DNA from: Lachnospiraceae bacterium
Lineage (GTDB): Bacteria > Bacillota > Clostridia > Lachnospirales > Lachnospiraceae
Length of the DNA stretch: 44,279 nt
Assembly (NCBI GenBank): GCA_022510525.1
Contig: JAFLTH010000017.1
Coordinates: 1 to 44,279 of the forward strand
Direction of reading: 5' to 3'
Below are positions 33,431 through 43,106 of the stretch, piece after piece (position 1 is the first letter of the stretch; each line of letters begins with the position of its first letter). A program made the translations under genes and the position numbers. The notes below the pieces were generated by a model. It was not told the DNA's origin. It searched no databases and saw only the letters and a list, made by a program, of their open reading frames with translations.

Positions 33431-35806
33431 TTATTCTATCAGCAGTCTTTCATCCGACCAGACTACATATTTCCTGTGTCGCTCCGCATCTTCCGCTATC
33501 ATTCCTATTTTCCAGAGTCCGGCTTTCAACTTATTTTTTTCAAAACGCACCACAAAGCCTGCAAGCGATATATTGACCTCATTAGTCAATGCTTTTTCCA
33601 CGTCACTTCTATGCCATGGAAAAGGCGCTATTTTATACAGACTTCCGCCTCTTCTTTGCAGAAGTATACTTCGGGTATATCTTGCATTGTCCTCGCCGGG
33701 AATATAGCTCCATCCCGAAATGGCAATGACATCCGCATCATTACGGTCATTCTTTTGCTGTTCACCGAAATTATCCACTACCAGATGAAGCCGGTCCGAT
33801 TTAGCCTTGGAGAGTGTTTCATTATCCCCCGGAACAAGTTCCGAGAGCACATCTTTTCTCATATGATCACATTTAAAATTACAGGTGTAATTTATACTAT
33901 CATCAATAAGGTTCCTATTATAAAAAGGATCTCTTTTACTCATTGACGGATGCTTTGAATACAAATTCTCTTTTTCCGCAAGCAGGCGCATCCACTTGTT
34001 ATTGTCATTCTGATCCAGTCCTCTGCTCATAGATTCATGATGATAGAGAACCGCATCATTGCGCAGCACATTATAATAACCCGCTTCGCTCAGCCTAAAG
34101 CAAAGGTCCACATCATTGTATGCCACCTTCATCGACTCGTCCATACCGCCCGCTTCCAGATACTTTTTCTTTTCTATCATTAAACAGGCTGCCGTGACCC
34201 CGACCATATCATAGGTAAGGCAGTTACGTCCGTAATAATAACATCTGTCATCTATTAATGAGGTGAGTTTATGTGATGGGCCTACACCCATATTGGTGAT
34301 TCCAACGTGCTGGATCATGTCACTGCCTGCATACCAGAGCTTGGCTCCCACCGCACCCGTATGAGGCTGCATCGCCTGTCCCAGCATAATCTCCAGCCAG
34401 TCTTTATGGATAATTTCAATATCATCGTTTAAGAGAAGCAGATAATCTCCCGAAGCATTTTTCACCCCGAAATTACACATTGCAGAAAAATTAAACTCCA
34501 TCGGCTCATAAATATAGGTAAAGCCGTATTCTTCCTGCAAAATTTCAACCTTGGTTTTATTCTCCGGAGAACTTCCGTTATCTACCACTATCCACTCATA
34601 ATTTCTATATTCGGTCCTCTCGCGGAAGGATGAAAGGCATTGCTCCAGCAATTCAGGATGATCCTTTGACGGTATTATTACCGATACCATTCCCGTTTTG
34701 GCCTTTCCGGAATACTCTTTTCTTATTCTGCCTATATCATAACGCACATGATAGATATCAGGGTCTGCGCCTGTCTCCAAACGCGCCATAACTCCCCTTC
34801 TCTTGAGTACTGCCTCTTTCATATCACAAAAAGCGGCTTCATAGCCTGTCATATAATGCCCCTGCTCGAGTTCCTCAAGCAAAAGCTTCTCTACTATCTC
34901 AAGTGCATCCCTGCCTGCCTGTTTAGCTTCCTCGATTTCTTCGCTTTGGGCTGCACCGGGTTCATAGCGATTATGAAATAACACCTGCTCTATATTCCCT
35001 ATTCTGTCATGTACAACTTTATCTCCGCTCTGAAGGCTCCTGACCAGTCTGTCTCCCTCTTCAAGCGTATATGCCCGTTCTTCCAAAAGCAGGCACAGGT
35101 CATAGAAGTCGGAATAAGAACCGGAGTTGTATCGTTCTCCCTCCAAAAGTCCGTGATAGAGTGACTTCTGCACAATTATCATATGCCCTGCATAACAAAA
35201 TGAAAGCATTGTATCCGGTGACCAGCCCGGCTTAAACCAGGGGTGCATCCTGTTAGATAGGTCTTGCCAGTAATAATCCTCGTCCGCATAAGCAAATAAA
35301 CAGCTTCTGTTTTTGTTAAACCACGATTTAATTATCTTGGATGCATTTTCATCCAGTACACCGTTACCGCACAATATTATACAAAGCTCAGTGCCCTCAA
35401 GCTCTATCTTTTTCCAGCCATTTACCGCTAAATTATCAGGTATTTCGTTTATATCATGTGAGACTTCATTTTCCGCTATCCATTGCAGATATGGGTGCTT
35501 CTGCTTAAAGACTTCATCTTCATACTCTTTATAGCAGTCTTTAGATATCATAGCATCTGTTATCTTTTCAACTATGGGATTTCCGGTTTTATTTTTTGAA
35601 AAAAATGCATAATAACACTTTCTCACAGGCGCAGACAACTTCCAGAAAATACTCTTTTCAATACGCTCAAGGTTATCCTTAAGTTCCTCTTTCTTAAGCT
35701 GCTCATCTGCTAATTTTGCTGCAAGGAGGTTATTTTTCTTTTTTTCTTTTTCATAGGCCGACTGATAATAGGCCGCCCAGTCATATGAAACCCGCTTCTC
35801 TTCCAT
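33431..35806 (-). CDS. Large GT2 glycosyltransferase with degenerate first domain and C-terminal beta domain
   Basis: This 791-residue protein starts with a coiled coil (about 15-50) and KSIFWKLSAPVRK (51-63), matching the neighbouring 681-residue enzyme. A first GT-like domain (about 125-300) has ADEDYYWQD but lacks the usual start motif and looks degenerate. The second domain (about 365-620) is complete: VSVIIPSKDHPELLEQC, WIVVDNGSSPENK, YLLLLNDDIEI, TAACLMIEKKKY, NDVDLCFRLSEAGY and LYHHESMSRG. The last ~120 residues (from about 670: LHLVVDNFG, VIAISGWSYIP) form a separate beta-rich domain of unknown role, possibly for glycan binding. It is probably a chain-extension enzyme paired with the next gene. 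Confidence 0.85.
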   Translation of the reverse strand: MEEKRVSYDWAAYYQSAYEKEKKKNNLLAAKLADEQLKKEELKDNLERIEKSIFWKLSAPVRKCYYAFFSKNKTGNPIVEKITDAMISKDCYKEYEDEVFKQKHPYLQWIAENEVSHDINEIPDNLAVNGWKKIELEGTELCIILCGNGVLDENASKIIKSWFNKNRSCLFAYADEDYYWQDLSNRMHPWFKPGWSPDTMLSFCYAGHMIIVQKSLYHGLLEGERYNSGSYSDFYDLCLLLEERAYTLEEGDRLVRSLQSGDKVVHDRIGNIEQVLFHNRYEPGAAQSEEIEEAKQAGRDALEIVEKLLLEELEQGHYMTGYEAAFCDMKEAVLKRRGVMARLETGADPDIYHVRYDIGRIRKEYSGKAKTGMVSVIIPSKDHPELLEQCLSSFRERTEYRNYEWIVVDNGSSPENKTKVEILQEEYGFTYIYEPMEFNFSAMCNFGVKNASGDYLLLLNDDIEIIHKDWLEIMLGQAMQPHTGAVGAKLWYAGSDMIQHVGITNMGVGPSHKLTSLIDDRCYYYGRNCLTYDMVGVTAACLMIEKKKYLEAGGMDESMKVAYNDVDLCFRLSEAGYYNVLRNDAVLYHHESMSRGLDQNDNNKWMRLLAEKENLYSKHPSMSKRDPFYNRNLIDDSINYTCNFKCDHMRKDVLSELVPGDNETLSKAKSDRLHLVVDNFGEQQKNDRNDADVIAISGWSYIPGEDNARYTRSILLQRRGGSLYKIAPFPWHRSDVEKALTNEVNISLAGFVVRFEKNKLKAGLWKIGMIAEDAERHRKYVVWSDERLLIE

Positions 35807-35809
35807 AGC

Positions 35810-37894
35810 TTAAAACAACCCTCTTTTCTGCATATGCTTTACTGTTTCCTCAGGCATTCTTGTTATCTCCATTGACACCTTAAGAAGGTTTTCCTGTTTT
35901 TGTCCAAGCCGGGATAACTGCAAAGTAATATTCGGATCATCGGTGTCAAAGGCATACACTCCGTCCCCTATACAAATGCCATTGGTGGAAATACATTTAT
36001 TCTTTCCCGAAATAACCGAGTCATTCCACTTTACTTCTTTAAGAAGGACAACACAGTAATAACTGCAGGGGTCAATACGCAGTGCCTTTCTTCCTTCAGG
36101 CACAACTATCTCTAAACCATCTTCGATACTGTACTCATTATCATCCACAAAAAATGAATTTTCCTCCGAAAAACCACTTCCCGTATCTTCATAAACCTGT
36201 ACCCTGCCTTTATGCTTCTCGGACGGTGCCAGCATAGGAATTTCGGAAATACTATAAACAGGTTGTCCGATTGCATCCCTTATTTCACCCATTGACAGCC
36301 GCTTGCCGGTAACATATTTCTGGAAATACATCTCCTGCTGCCGGAAAAAAGCCGCATTTTCTTCGGTTATACCCAGTTTTTGTAAAATTAAATCAAGATT
36401 TAGTTTATCTCTTTTTGCATTTTCAAGCAGATAACAGTAAACTGCACGAAATGCAATCTCTCTGGTCTCTACCTGTTTATCAAATACCCATTCATAATCT
36501 ATAATATTCCACTCTCCGTCCGGAGAAATCAGAATATTGGAAAAAACCAGGTCATAATCGGTTATCGGTAGTTCCTCATTATAGGATATCCTCTCAATAT
36601 ACTCATTAAATAACATATGAAATTTATCTAAATCATTCTTTTCCAGACATTCGTCAAGATATTCTTCCAGAGTTTTTCCTTCTACATACTCAAATTCCGC
36701 ATATACCTTTTTTACTTCATCATCTGCAATAACATCTTCCGGCTCCACCAGAATACATTTGTTAATTTGCAGGTTTCCGCCCGCAAATCTCTCCAAAAGT
36801 TTCTCATAGCCCAGACGCATCCCCGCTATATGCTCAACAGACTCATTAGATAACGGATGTTTTTCTATCTTTTTAACTGTCACTCCCTCGATTTTGGAAT
36901 GTGTAAGCAGGGTTTTTATCCGATACTCATTTGCTCTGTCATTGGAATATCTGGCATACTTAATCTTAGTTTCCGGTCCCAGTACCATCATATATGAATT
37001 GGAAAAAAGAGGGAACTGTCCTTCGGATATAAGGGTATCAAATACCAGCTTTTCATCAAAAAGCAACAGTCTCTCCCTGTCAAAATTACGAAGATTTGAG
37101 GACAGTTCGCCTGCCTTTGGCAGACGCTCATCCGAATACAGGTTTGTCATAAACTTATAATCGGGATAGGGATAATACATAGACATTTCAGCATCCGAAA
37201 AACCACAGTTTTCTGCAATTTTAACAAGAGCATCCCTTGTAAATGTTCTGACAACACCATCCTCGGGATATCCCTCAAGTCCGCTAAACCAGGTTCCAAG
37301 ATGGTCTTCTTTGCAGCCTGCCCAGTATTTAAGTCCCAGCCTGTTCTCAATGGCTATTACAATACGCCCGTCCGCCTTCTTATGTCTGGCAAGAATACGC
37401 AGATAATCTTCAAATGGATTATCGGAATCAATATATGCCTGCCCATACTCAAAAACCCCTATTAGGCATATAAAATCATAATCGTCTGCCAAATCCGGTT
37501 CTATATCCTGAAAATTACCCACATGAATAGTAACATTATCACAATCCATATGCCTGTACGCATTTATTGAGCTCCTCTTCTTAGAAAGCTCGACACAGGT
37601 CACTTCACCGGCTTTCCTGGACAATGCTCCGGTAATTGCACCACAGCCCGAACCAACCTCCAGAACCTTCATATCCTTGGTTATCGGCAGCCATTCCACA
37701 ATATTTTCCCTAAGCTGTGACAAATGATAAAGTACCGGCCAGCTCTTTCTCTCTTCTATAATGCGCGCATACTCCACCTGCGAGTAATTTCTTGCAATTT
37801 CAAGCAGTTCATCCTCTACCTCACCGTCGCAGTACAAATCCTCACCGGAATAATGTTCAAGATTCAGTTTGACTTTTCCGATTTCTTCTATCAT
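35810..37894 (-). CDS. Methyltransferase-kinase fusion, WbdD-like candidate chain terminator
   Basis: This 694-residue protein joins a class-I SAM methyltransferase (about 30-260; motif I VLEVGSGCGAITG at 77-89, then CVELSKKR) to a kinase-like domain (about 310-520). The latter has D448-x4-N453 within YDLVFSNILI and the metal Asp in NIIDYEW (D466), the aminoglycoside-phosphotransferase pattern. The C-terminal ~130 residues are beta-rich and unassigned. WbdD of Gram-negative O-antigen systems has the same order and caps chains with phosphate and methyl groups. The next genes are Wzt with a C-terminal glycan-binding-type domain and Wzm, the partners such a cap would need. The capping role is inference; the GTs here are otherwise different. 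It overlaps nothing and is 5 bases from wzt. Confidence 0.78.
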   Translation of the reverse strand: MIEEIGKVKLNLEHYSGEDLYCDGEVEDELLEIARNYSQVEYARIIEERKSWPVLYHLSQLRENIVEWLPITKDMKVLEVGSGCGAITGALSRKAGEVTCVELSKKRSSINAYRHMDCDNVTIHVGNFQDIEPDLADDYDFICLIGVFEYGQAYIDSDNPFEDYLRILARHKKADGRIVIAIENRLGLKYWAGCKEDHLGTWFSGLEGYPEDGVVRTFTRDALVKIAENCGFSDAEMSMYYPYPDYKFMTNLYSDERLPKAGELSSNLRNFDRERLLLFDEKLVFDTLISEGQFPLFSNSYMMVLGPETKIKYARYSNDRANEYRIKTLLTHSKIEGVTVKKIEKHPLSNESVEHIAGMRLGYEKLLERFAGGNLQINKCILVEPEDVIADDEVKKVYAEFEYVEGKTLEEYLDECLEKNDLDKFHMLFNEYIERISYNEELPITDYDLVFSNILISPDGEWNIIDYEWVFDKQVETREIAFRAVYCYLLENAKRDKLNLDLILQKLGITEENAAFFRQQEMYFQKYVTGKRLSMGEIRDAIGQPVYSISEIPMLAPSEKHKGRVQVYEDTGSGFSEENSFFVDDNEYSIEDGLEIVVPEGRKALRIDPCSYYCVVLLKEVKWNDSVISGKNKCISTNGICIGDGVYAFDTDDPNITLQLSRLGQKQENLLKVSMEITRMPEETVKHMQKRGLF

Positions 37895-37899
37895 TCCTT

Positions 37900-39189
37900 C
37901 TATTTTACCTCTATTTTTGAATTCATATCATAAAACCCAACCGTATCCTTATCCGATATAACGGTCAGATTCAGCACATCATAAAGCCTGTGATAGACCG
38001 TAAAGTTATCGCCCTCATATCCTGTAACGCCAAGGGAAAGCAGATATTCTCCGCCCTGTAGATTCATCTCCTGGGTAAAGACTATCTCCTTGGTCTCCCC
38101 TGCCTTAACCGAATCCAGGAAGGCCTTTTCAAACATCGTATTGGTTCCCGTAATTTCGGTACCTTTTATATTTTTAATAGTAAAAGCAAATACAGGTGAC
38201 GCTATATCCTGCACAACGTCAACCTTCATATGGATGGAAAAACTGTTTCCTTTTATGATAGCAGAGGTTTTAAGCCCTTTTTCATCCGTAATACAGTATT
38301 CCGAGATTATTGCTTTCTTAGAACCATACTCCAGTAAATCCGGATTTACATTGACTCCTTTAGTCAATCCTTCGGAGCCTTTCCCTGCCGCCAGCGCCCT
38401 TAACTGCTCATCTTCCAAAAGACTGTTATCGTCAGCATCAGATATGGCATACTGCCCGACCAGAACCTGTTTATAGGCATCTATCATCTCTTTGGGGTCT
38501 CCCTCGCCAAGCTTCACCCCCTGATTTAACAACACCACCCTGTCGCAGTACTTACTTATACTGCTGAGGTCATGGCTGACAAAGACTATGGTCTTTCCCA
38601 TCTGCTTGAATTCTTCAAACTTGTGGTAGCACTTAGCCTGAAAAAAGACATCACCTACCGAAAGTGCCTCATCTACGATCAATATCTCCGGCTCAATATT
38701 TATGGCAACAGCAAATGCAAGTCTCACAAACATACCGCTGGAATATGTTTTGACAGGTTGATAAACATATTCCCCGATATCCGCAAATTCCAGGATGTCG
38801 TCCATTTTCTCGTCTATTTCTTTTTCGGAAAAGCCTATCATGGTACCGTTTAGATATATATTTTCAATCCCGTTATATTCCATATTAAAACCGGCACCAA
38901 GTTCAAGCAGAGCGGAAATACGTCCGTTTACCTCCACCTCTCCGGATGTGGGATTAAGAACACCTGTTATTATTTTAAGTATGGTAGATTTTCCGGAGCC
39001 GTTGGTTCCGATAATTCCCACTGTTTCGCCACGGTTTATGGTGAGGTTTATACCGCTCAGCGCATGATGGGGCGTATGAAGCTTACCTTTTCCGAAACCA
39101 AGTGCTTCCTTGACTCTGTCCGAGGGCTTATTATACAGTTTATACACTTTTTCAAGATTCGTAACCCGAATCGCAATATTTTCGTCCAT
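37900..39189 (-). CDS. wzt: Wzt/TagH-type ABC ATPase with C-terminal carbohydrate-binding-type domain
   Basis: This 429-residue ATPase drives polysaccharide export. The ABC domain (about 1-240) has Walker A GTNGSGKST (61-69), the GAGFNMEYNGIENIYLNG motif typical of Wzt/TagH, signature TYSSGMFVRLAFA, Walker B ILIVDEAL and H-loop FVSHDL. Residues about 285-429 form a beta-rich domain (SFSIHMKVDVV, TIKNIKGTEITGTNTM, YLLSLGVTGY) matching the C-terminal carbohydrate-binding domain of O9a-like Wzt proteins, which reads the chain-end cap. TagH-type ATPases usually lack it. GTGAGG precedes the ATG. It lies between the permease gene (12 bases) and the methyltransferase-kinase (5 bases), a functional trio. 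Confidence 0.93.
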   Translation of the reverse strand: MDENIAIRVTNLEKVYKLYNKPSDRVKEALGFGKGKLHTPHHALSGINLTINRGETVGIIGTNGSGKSTILKIITGVLNPTSGEVEVNGRISALLELGAGFNMEYNGIENIYLNGTMIGFSEKEIDEKMDDILEFADIGEYVYQPVKTYSSGMFVRLAFAVAINIEPEILIVDEALSVGDVFFQAKCYHKFEEFKQMGKTIVFVSHDLSSISKYCDRVVLLNQGVKLGEGDPKEMIDAYKQVLVGQYAISDADDNSLLEDEQLRALAAGKGSEGLTKGVNVNPDLLEYGSKKAIISEYCITDEKGLKTSAIIKGNSFSIHMKVDVVQDIASPVFAFTIKNIKGTEITGTNTMFEKAFLDSVKAGETKEIVFTQEMNLQGGEYLLSLGVTGYEGDNFTVYHRLYDVLNLTVISDKDTVGFYDMNSKIEVK

Positions 39190-39201
39190 ATTAACCTCAC
39201 T

Positions 39202-40248
39202 TTAGAGAATATCTGCAAAATGCGCCCTAAGTTTCTTAAATATCAGTGTTCCGACACAGAAGAGACTGATTGTAAAAATCCAAAAATAAGTAGAAGAATA
39301 AAAATGTTCAAAAAACCACACTTCTTCATAAATAGCGCTTCGATACCCATTAACAATATAAACCATGGGATTTAACTTAAACAATGCTTTCATAGAATCC
39401 GTGGTAAGCATTGAAATATCCCACAAAATCGGCGTTGCCCACATCCCGATCTGCAGCACTATACTGATGATCTGTTGTAAATCCCTGATAAATACAACAA
39501 GAGCGCAGGTGAAATAGCTCATTGCCAGCACAAGTAAAAACATGCAGAAGCTGTAATAAAACAGCTGCAACGTATATACACTTGGGTAATATCCGTATAA
39601 AACCGCCACAAGTAAAAGGATGCATACAAAAAATACATGTATGAAGGTGGCTGCTATTACTTTAATGATTGGCAGAATGCTTATATTGAATACCACCTTT
39701 TTAACCAGATAATTGTACTCAAGAAGCGCCATGGTTCCCTGCGTTATGGCCTCCGTAAAATAGAACCACGGTACAAGTCCTGCCGTCAGATAAAGTACAT
39801 ACGGCACCTGTACACCGCTTGCCACCAGCTGGCTCTTGGTGTCAAATACCCTGTCAAACACTATCCAGTACATAATCACTGTAACTACAGGCTGTGCCAT
39901 AGCCCAGACCACGCCCAGATATGAGCCCGCATACCGTTTCTTAAAATCATTTTTCGCCAGTTTCCAGATGAGTTTACGGCTCTGGAAAAGCTCTTTTGGT
40001 ATCGTCGTCAAACCTTCGTAAAACAGTGCAAAAATAACACAGGTAAACGTAATAAGTACGCAGCCGCTCACCTTTTTCATATTTTCGGTCGCCTGATCGG
40101 CAAGCGGATTATGGTGGTTTATGAGCACTATTCCCAAAATCAAACCAAGCCCCCAGAAAATAGCTATTACTGCGGGCTTTGAAATAATTCTCTTTTTCTT
40201 ATTCAAATTATTTGAATTTTCTTTTATAACCGTATTATTTGCGCTCAT
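39202..40248 (-). CDS. wzm: ABC-2 permease for polysaccharide export (Wzm/TagG type)
   Basis: This 348-residue permease moves the lipid-linked glycan across the membrane with the Wzt ATPase. The N-terminal ~95 residues carry two extra membrane helices (about 25-43 and 60-80) beyond the normal six-helix ABC2 unit. The core starts with LFQSRKLIWKLAKNDFKKRYAGSYLGVVWAMAQP, the cytoplasmic gate helix of TagG/Wzm, followed by six membrane spans with AGLVPWFYFTEAI, FVRDLQQI-like VVFIRDLQQIISIVLQIG and the closing WATPILWDIS and NPMVYIVNGYRSAIYEE motifs. AAGGAAA stands close to the ATG. The gene is 21 bases from rfbC and 12 from wzt. The extra helices are of unknown function. Confidence 0.93.
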   Translation of the reverse strand: MSANNTVIKENSNNLNKKKRIISKPAVIAIFWGLGLILGIVLINHHNPLADQATENMKKVSGCVLITFTCVIFALFYEGLTTIPKELFQSRKLIWKLAKNDFKKRYAGSYLGVVWAMAQPVVTVIMYWIVFDRVFDTKSQLVASGVQVPYVLYLTAGLVPWFYFTEAITQGTMALLEYNYLVKKVVFNISILPIIKVIAATFIHVFFVCILLLVAVLYGYYPSVYTLQLFYYSFCMFLLVLAMSYFTCALVVFIRDLQQIISIVLQIGMWATPILWDISMLTTDSMKALFKLNPMVYIVNGYRSAIYEEVWFFEHFYSSTYFWIFTISLFCVGTLIFKKLRAHFADIL

Positions 40249-40269
40249 TTTCCTTAAAAACTCCCGCTT

Positions 40270-40833
40270 CTATTTCCGGTATTTTTCGGTAAATTCTCTG
40301 ATTCCACCCCACTTGGTATCTTTATCGGACTGAATAAGTTTCATTCCTTCATCAATAGGCCAGTCTATTCCTATTTCAGGGTCATTCCATATAATCCCGC
40401 CTTCGTCATTCGGGTGGTAAAAATCGGTGCATTTATACGCAAATTCCGCATAATCGGACAATACCAGAAATCCGTGTGCAAAATTTTTGGGAATAAAGAA
40501 CTGTTTCTTGTTTTCCGCGGAAAGTTTTACCCCATACCACTTGCCATAAGTAGCGGAATCCGGACGGATATCCACCGCCACATCAAATACTTCCCCCTGT
40601 AAAACTCTTACAAGTTTGTCCTGTGGGTAATTAATCTGGAAATGCAGGCCTCTTAACACACCTTTGACCGAGGCTGACTGATTGTCCTGCACAAACACCT
40701 GATCTATTCCTGCTGCCTTGAAATCCTCATATTGATAGGTTTCCATGAAATATCCTCTTTCATCCCCGAAAACAGTAGGTGTAATTACCTTAAGTCCTTC
40801 TATCTCACATGTTTCTACAGTTATCTTTCCCAT
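40270..40833 (-). CDS. rfbC: dTDP-4-dehydrorhamnose 3,5-epimerase
   Basis: This cytoplasmic epimerase works in dTDP-L-rhamnose synthesis and acts on the product of rfbB. The cupin fold carries the family motifs: PTVFGDERGYFMETY, FVQDNQSASVKGVLRGLHFQ (with the catalytic His of GLHFQ), KLVRVLQGEVFDVAVDIR (with the Asp partner), FFIPKNFAHGFLVLSD and EGGIIWNDPEIGIDWP. The length of 187 residues is normal. AAAGGAG precedes the ATG. It follows the GH25 gene by 41 bases and precedes the permease by 21, in one operon. Its presence with rfbA and rfbB shows the glycan contains rhamnose or a related 6-deoxyhexose. Confidence 0.97.
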   Translation of the reverse strand: MGKITVETCEIEGLKVITPTVFGDERGYFMETYQYEDFKAAGIDQVFVQDNQSASVKGVLRGLHFQINYPQDKLVRVLQGEVFDVAVDIRPDSATYGKWYGVKLSAENKKQFFIPKNFAHGFLVLSDYAEFAYKCTDFYHPNDEGGIIWNDPEIGIDWPIDEGMKLIQSDKDTKWGGIREFTEKYRK

Positions 40834-40874
40834 TTTGATGACTCCTTTAGATAATTCACAAAATAAATTTATTA

Positions 40875-42233
40875 TCAGTTGTCTCTTTCCTCTATCGGCA
40901 CATTTCCGATATCGCCCTCCACAACTCCGGTATAACCGCCGGAAACTGCCGAATGGTCAATTGAGGTATCTATATTCATATAACATAAATCCAGATCAAC
41001 ATTTGTCGAAATCCCGTTAATCATTCCTTTGGATGTATACTGCCACATATTATAATATCCGTCATAAGTCGGTACATCCGCATACTGTGCAAGCCAAATA
41101 TTATAATTCGCAAATTCATCCGCATTCACTCTCTTTTTCAGCCAGTTGGTGGATGCATATACTCCGGCCTCATATCCTGCGGAAGCTATTGTATTAAGAA
41201 ACGCCTTATGATACCTGGTCCTATCCTCCGGTGAAAGGTCATCCGCCCTTCCTTTGCCTCCTGAACTTTCGCTGTCCAAAAAGACCGGATAATCCACATC
41301 ATATTCCCTGATAAGGCTGATTACCATACTTGCCTCTTCTATAGCCTCCAGTTCGCTGACCGCCTGTGTAAAGAAATAGACTCCCACCGGAATATCCTCG
41401 GCTATGGCTCCTTTTATATTTTCCTCAAAAAGCGGGTCTATGATCAGTGATCCACTTGATGAACCACGGTATCCGCAGCGTATGATGGCAAACTCTACCC
41501 CGTCTTTTTTTACGGCTTCCCAGTCAATTTCCTTATTCCATTTTGAAACGTCAATACCTTTTTTCGCGTTGCCCGCATCTATTTCAAAGGATGGATTCTC
41601 ACTGCCATCAGCTTCATTTTCAGCTTCCTTTACCTCTAAGTCCTCCTTTGAAACATCCACATCATCTTCAGTTAACATCAGGTATTCAACATCATTCAGT
41701 ACCTTATACTCAATTTCCTGCTTCACTTTGATAGTCGTTACCGTGTTGGGCACCTTATATCCGTCCATTTCATTCATGGACACACTGTATTCGCCTGCAC
41801 GGAGACCGTCAATATAAATAATCCCGTCCTCATCATTGTCGGTATACTCGCCAAGTTCCTGAATCTTGATAGTAAAAGGCACACCGGTTATAAGCTTTCC
41901 GCGGCTGTTTACTATCATAATCCTTAAGTCCTTACTCACCGAACTCATAACAAGCGATACAACCCTGCCCGAATAGGTTTCGATGCTTTTATAGCGGACC
42001 TCCGGATCAAAAAAGGTTTCATCCTGCATAAATGCATGCAGATTATTACCAAGCTGTTTGTCATCAACATCGAGCAACTCACCGTCATCTTCGGAATCTG
42101 ACCGGTTCACAGTTTCGCGAATCCCAAATTTTACCTTGACGGTATCCCAGTTCGTCGCAATAATAACGCCTGTTATTACAAAAAACATTATTACTACCGC
42201 AATTATAGTTCCTCTTAATTTCCTAGAGTCCAT
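40875..42233 (-). CDS. Membrane-anchored GH25 lysozyme in the rhamnose operon
   Basis: This 452-residue protein has a cytoplasmic tip, one membrane helix (about 9-28), a variable linker, an Ig-like/SpaA-type beta domain (about 90-190, with [14 protein letters not shown]) and an acidic linker. The GH25 muramidase domain (about 225-420) opens with [10 protein letters not shown], carries [10 protein letters not shown], the catalytic YPVFLDSES (Asp-x-Glu) and [13 protein letters not shown]. It should cut peptidoglycan outside the membrane. The ATG at 42233, with AGAGG upstream, overlaps the end of rfbA by 11 nt; the open frame three codons earlier starts with TTG. A lysozyme between rfbA and rfbC is odd and suggests a task in inserting the glycan into the wall (inference). 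Confidence 0.9.
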   Translation of the reverse strand: MDSRKLRGTIIAVVIMFFVITGVIIATNWDTVKVKFGIRETVNRSDSEDDGELLDVDDKQLGNNLHAFMQDETFFDPEVRYKSIETYSGRVVSLVMSSVSKDLRIMIVNSRGKLITGVPFTIKIQELGEYTDNDEDGIIYIDGLRAGEYSVSMNEMDGYKVPNTVTTIKVKQEIEYKVLNDVEYLMLTEDDVDVSKEDLEVKEAENEADGSENPSFEIDAGNAKKGIDVSKWNKEIDWEAVKKDGVEFAIIRCGYRGSSSGSLIIDPLFEENIKGAIAEDIPVGVYFFTQAVSELEAIEEASMVISLIREYDVDYPVFLDSESSGGKGRADDLSPEDRTRYHKAFLNTIASAGYEAGVYASTNWLKKRVNADEFANYNIWLAQYADVPTYDGYYNMWQYTSKGMINGISTNVDLDLCYMNIDTSIDHSAVSGGYTGVVEGDIGNVPIEERDN

Positions 42234-43092
42234 TCGCAACCTCTACCAAATATTTTCCGTAATTTGTTTTAAGCAGAGGCTGGGCCAGTTTAAGTAACTG
42301 TTCCTTATCAATAAAGCCTCTCTTAAACGCAATCTCTTCTATGCATGAAATATATAAGCCCTGTCTCTTCTGAAATGCCGCAACGAAATCCGCAGCATCT
42401 AGGAGTGAGTCATGGCTTCCGGTATCCAGCCATGCAAAACCACGTCCCAGCGTTTCTACCCTGAGAGTCCCCCGGCTTAAATATTCATTATTGATACTTG
42501 TGATCTCTATTTCACCGCGGGCGGAAGGTTTTACATTTGCCGCAATCTCCACCACATCATTATCATAAAAATAAAGTCCGGGCACCGCATAATTACTCTT
42601 TGGATGCTCAGGTTTTTCTTCAATCGATAAGGCAATTCCGTTTTCGTCAAACTCAACTACCCCGTATTCCCTCGGATCCCTGACATAATAGCCGAATATT
42701 GTAGCTCCTTTTTCCAGAGATGCCGCTTTTTTAAGAACCCTGGAGAAGCTCTGTCCATAAAAAATATTATCACCAAGTACCAGCGCCACACTATCCTTTC
42801 CGATAAAGTCGGCTCCGATTATAAATGCATCCGCAAGTCCCCTTGGTGTCTCCTGCACCGCATATTCAAAACGCAGCCCAAGCTGCTCACCGCTCCCGAA
42901 CAATTCCTTAAATGACGGAAGGTCCCTTGGAGTAGAAATGATCAGAATATCCTGTATTCCCGCCAGCATAAGTATGGATAAGGGATAATAAATCATCGGT
43001 TTATCGTATACCGGCATAATCTGCTTGGACACTGCCTTGGTCAGCGGATATAACCTGGTTCCGGATCCGCCTGCCAATATAATTCCTTTCAT
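42223..43092 (-). CDS. rfbA: Glucose-1-phosphate thymidylyltransferase
   Basis: This cytoplasmic enzyme forms dTDP-glucose from glucose-1-phosphate and dTTP, the first step of dTDP-rhamnose synthesis. The N-terminal pyrophosphorylase motif [20 protein letters not shown], then [27 protein letters not shown] (metal Asp), [35 protein letters not shown] and the C-terminal helices are all standard. The length of 289 residues is normal. AGGGGAG precedes the ATG. It starts 14 bases after rfbB and its end overlaps the GH25 start. Confidence 0.98.
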   Translation of the reverse strand: MKGIILAGGSGTRLYPLTKAVSKQIMPVYDKPMIYYPLSILMLAGIQDILIISTPRDLPSFKELFGSGEQLGLRFEYAVQETPRGLADAFIIGADFIGKDSVALVLGDNIFYGQSFSRVLKKAASLEKGATIFGYYVRDPREYGVVEFDENGIALSIEEKPEHPKSNYAVPGLYFYDNDVVEIAANVKPSARGEIEITSINNEYLSRGTLRVETLGRGFAWLDTGSHDSLLDAADFVAAFQKRQGLYISCIEEIAFKRGFIDKEQLLKLAQPLLKTNYGKYLVEVANGL

Positions 43093-43106
43093 ATTTGCTC
43101 CCCTTT

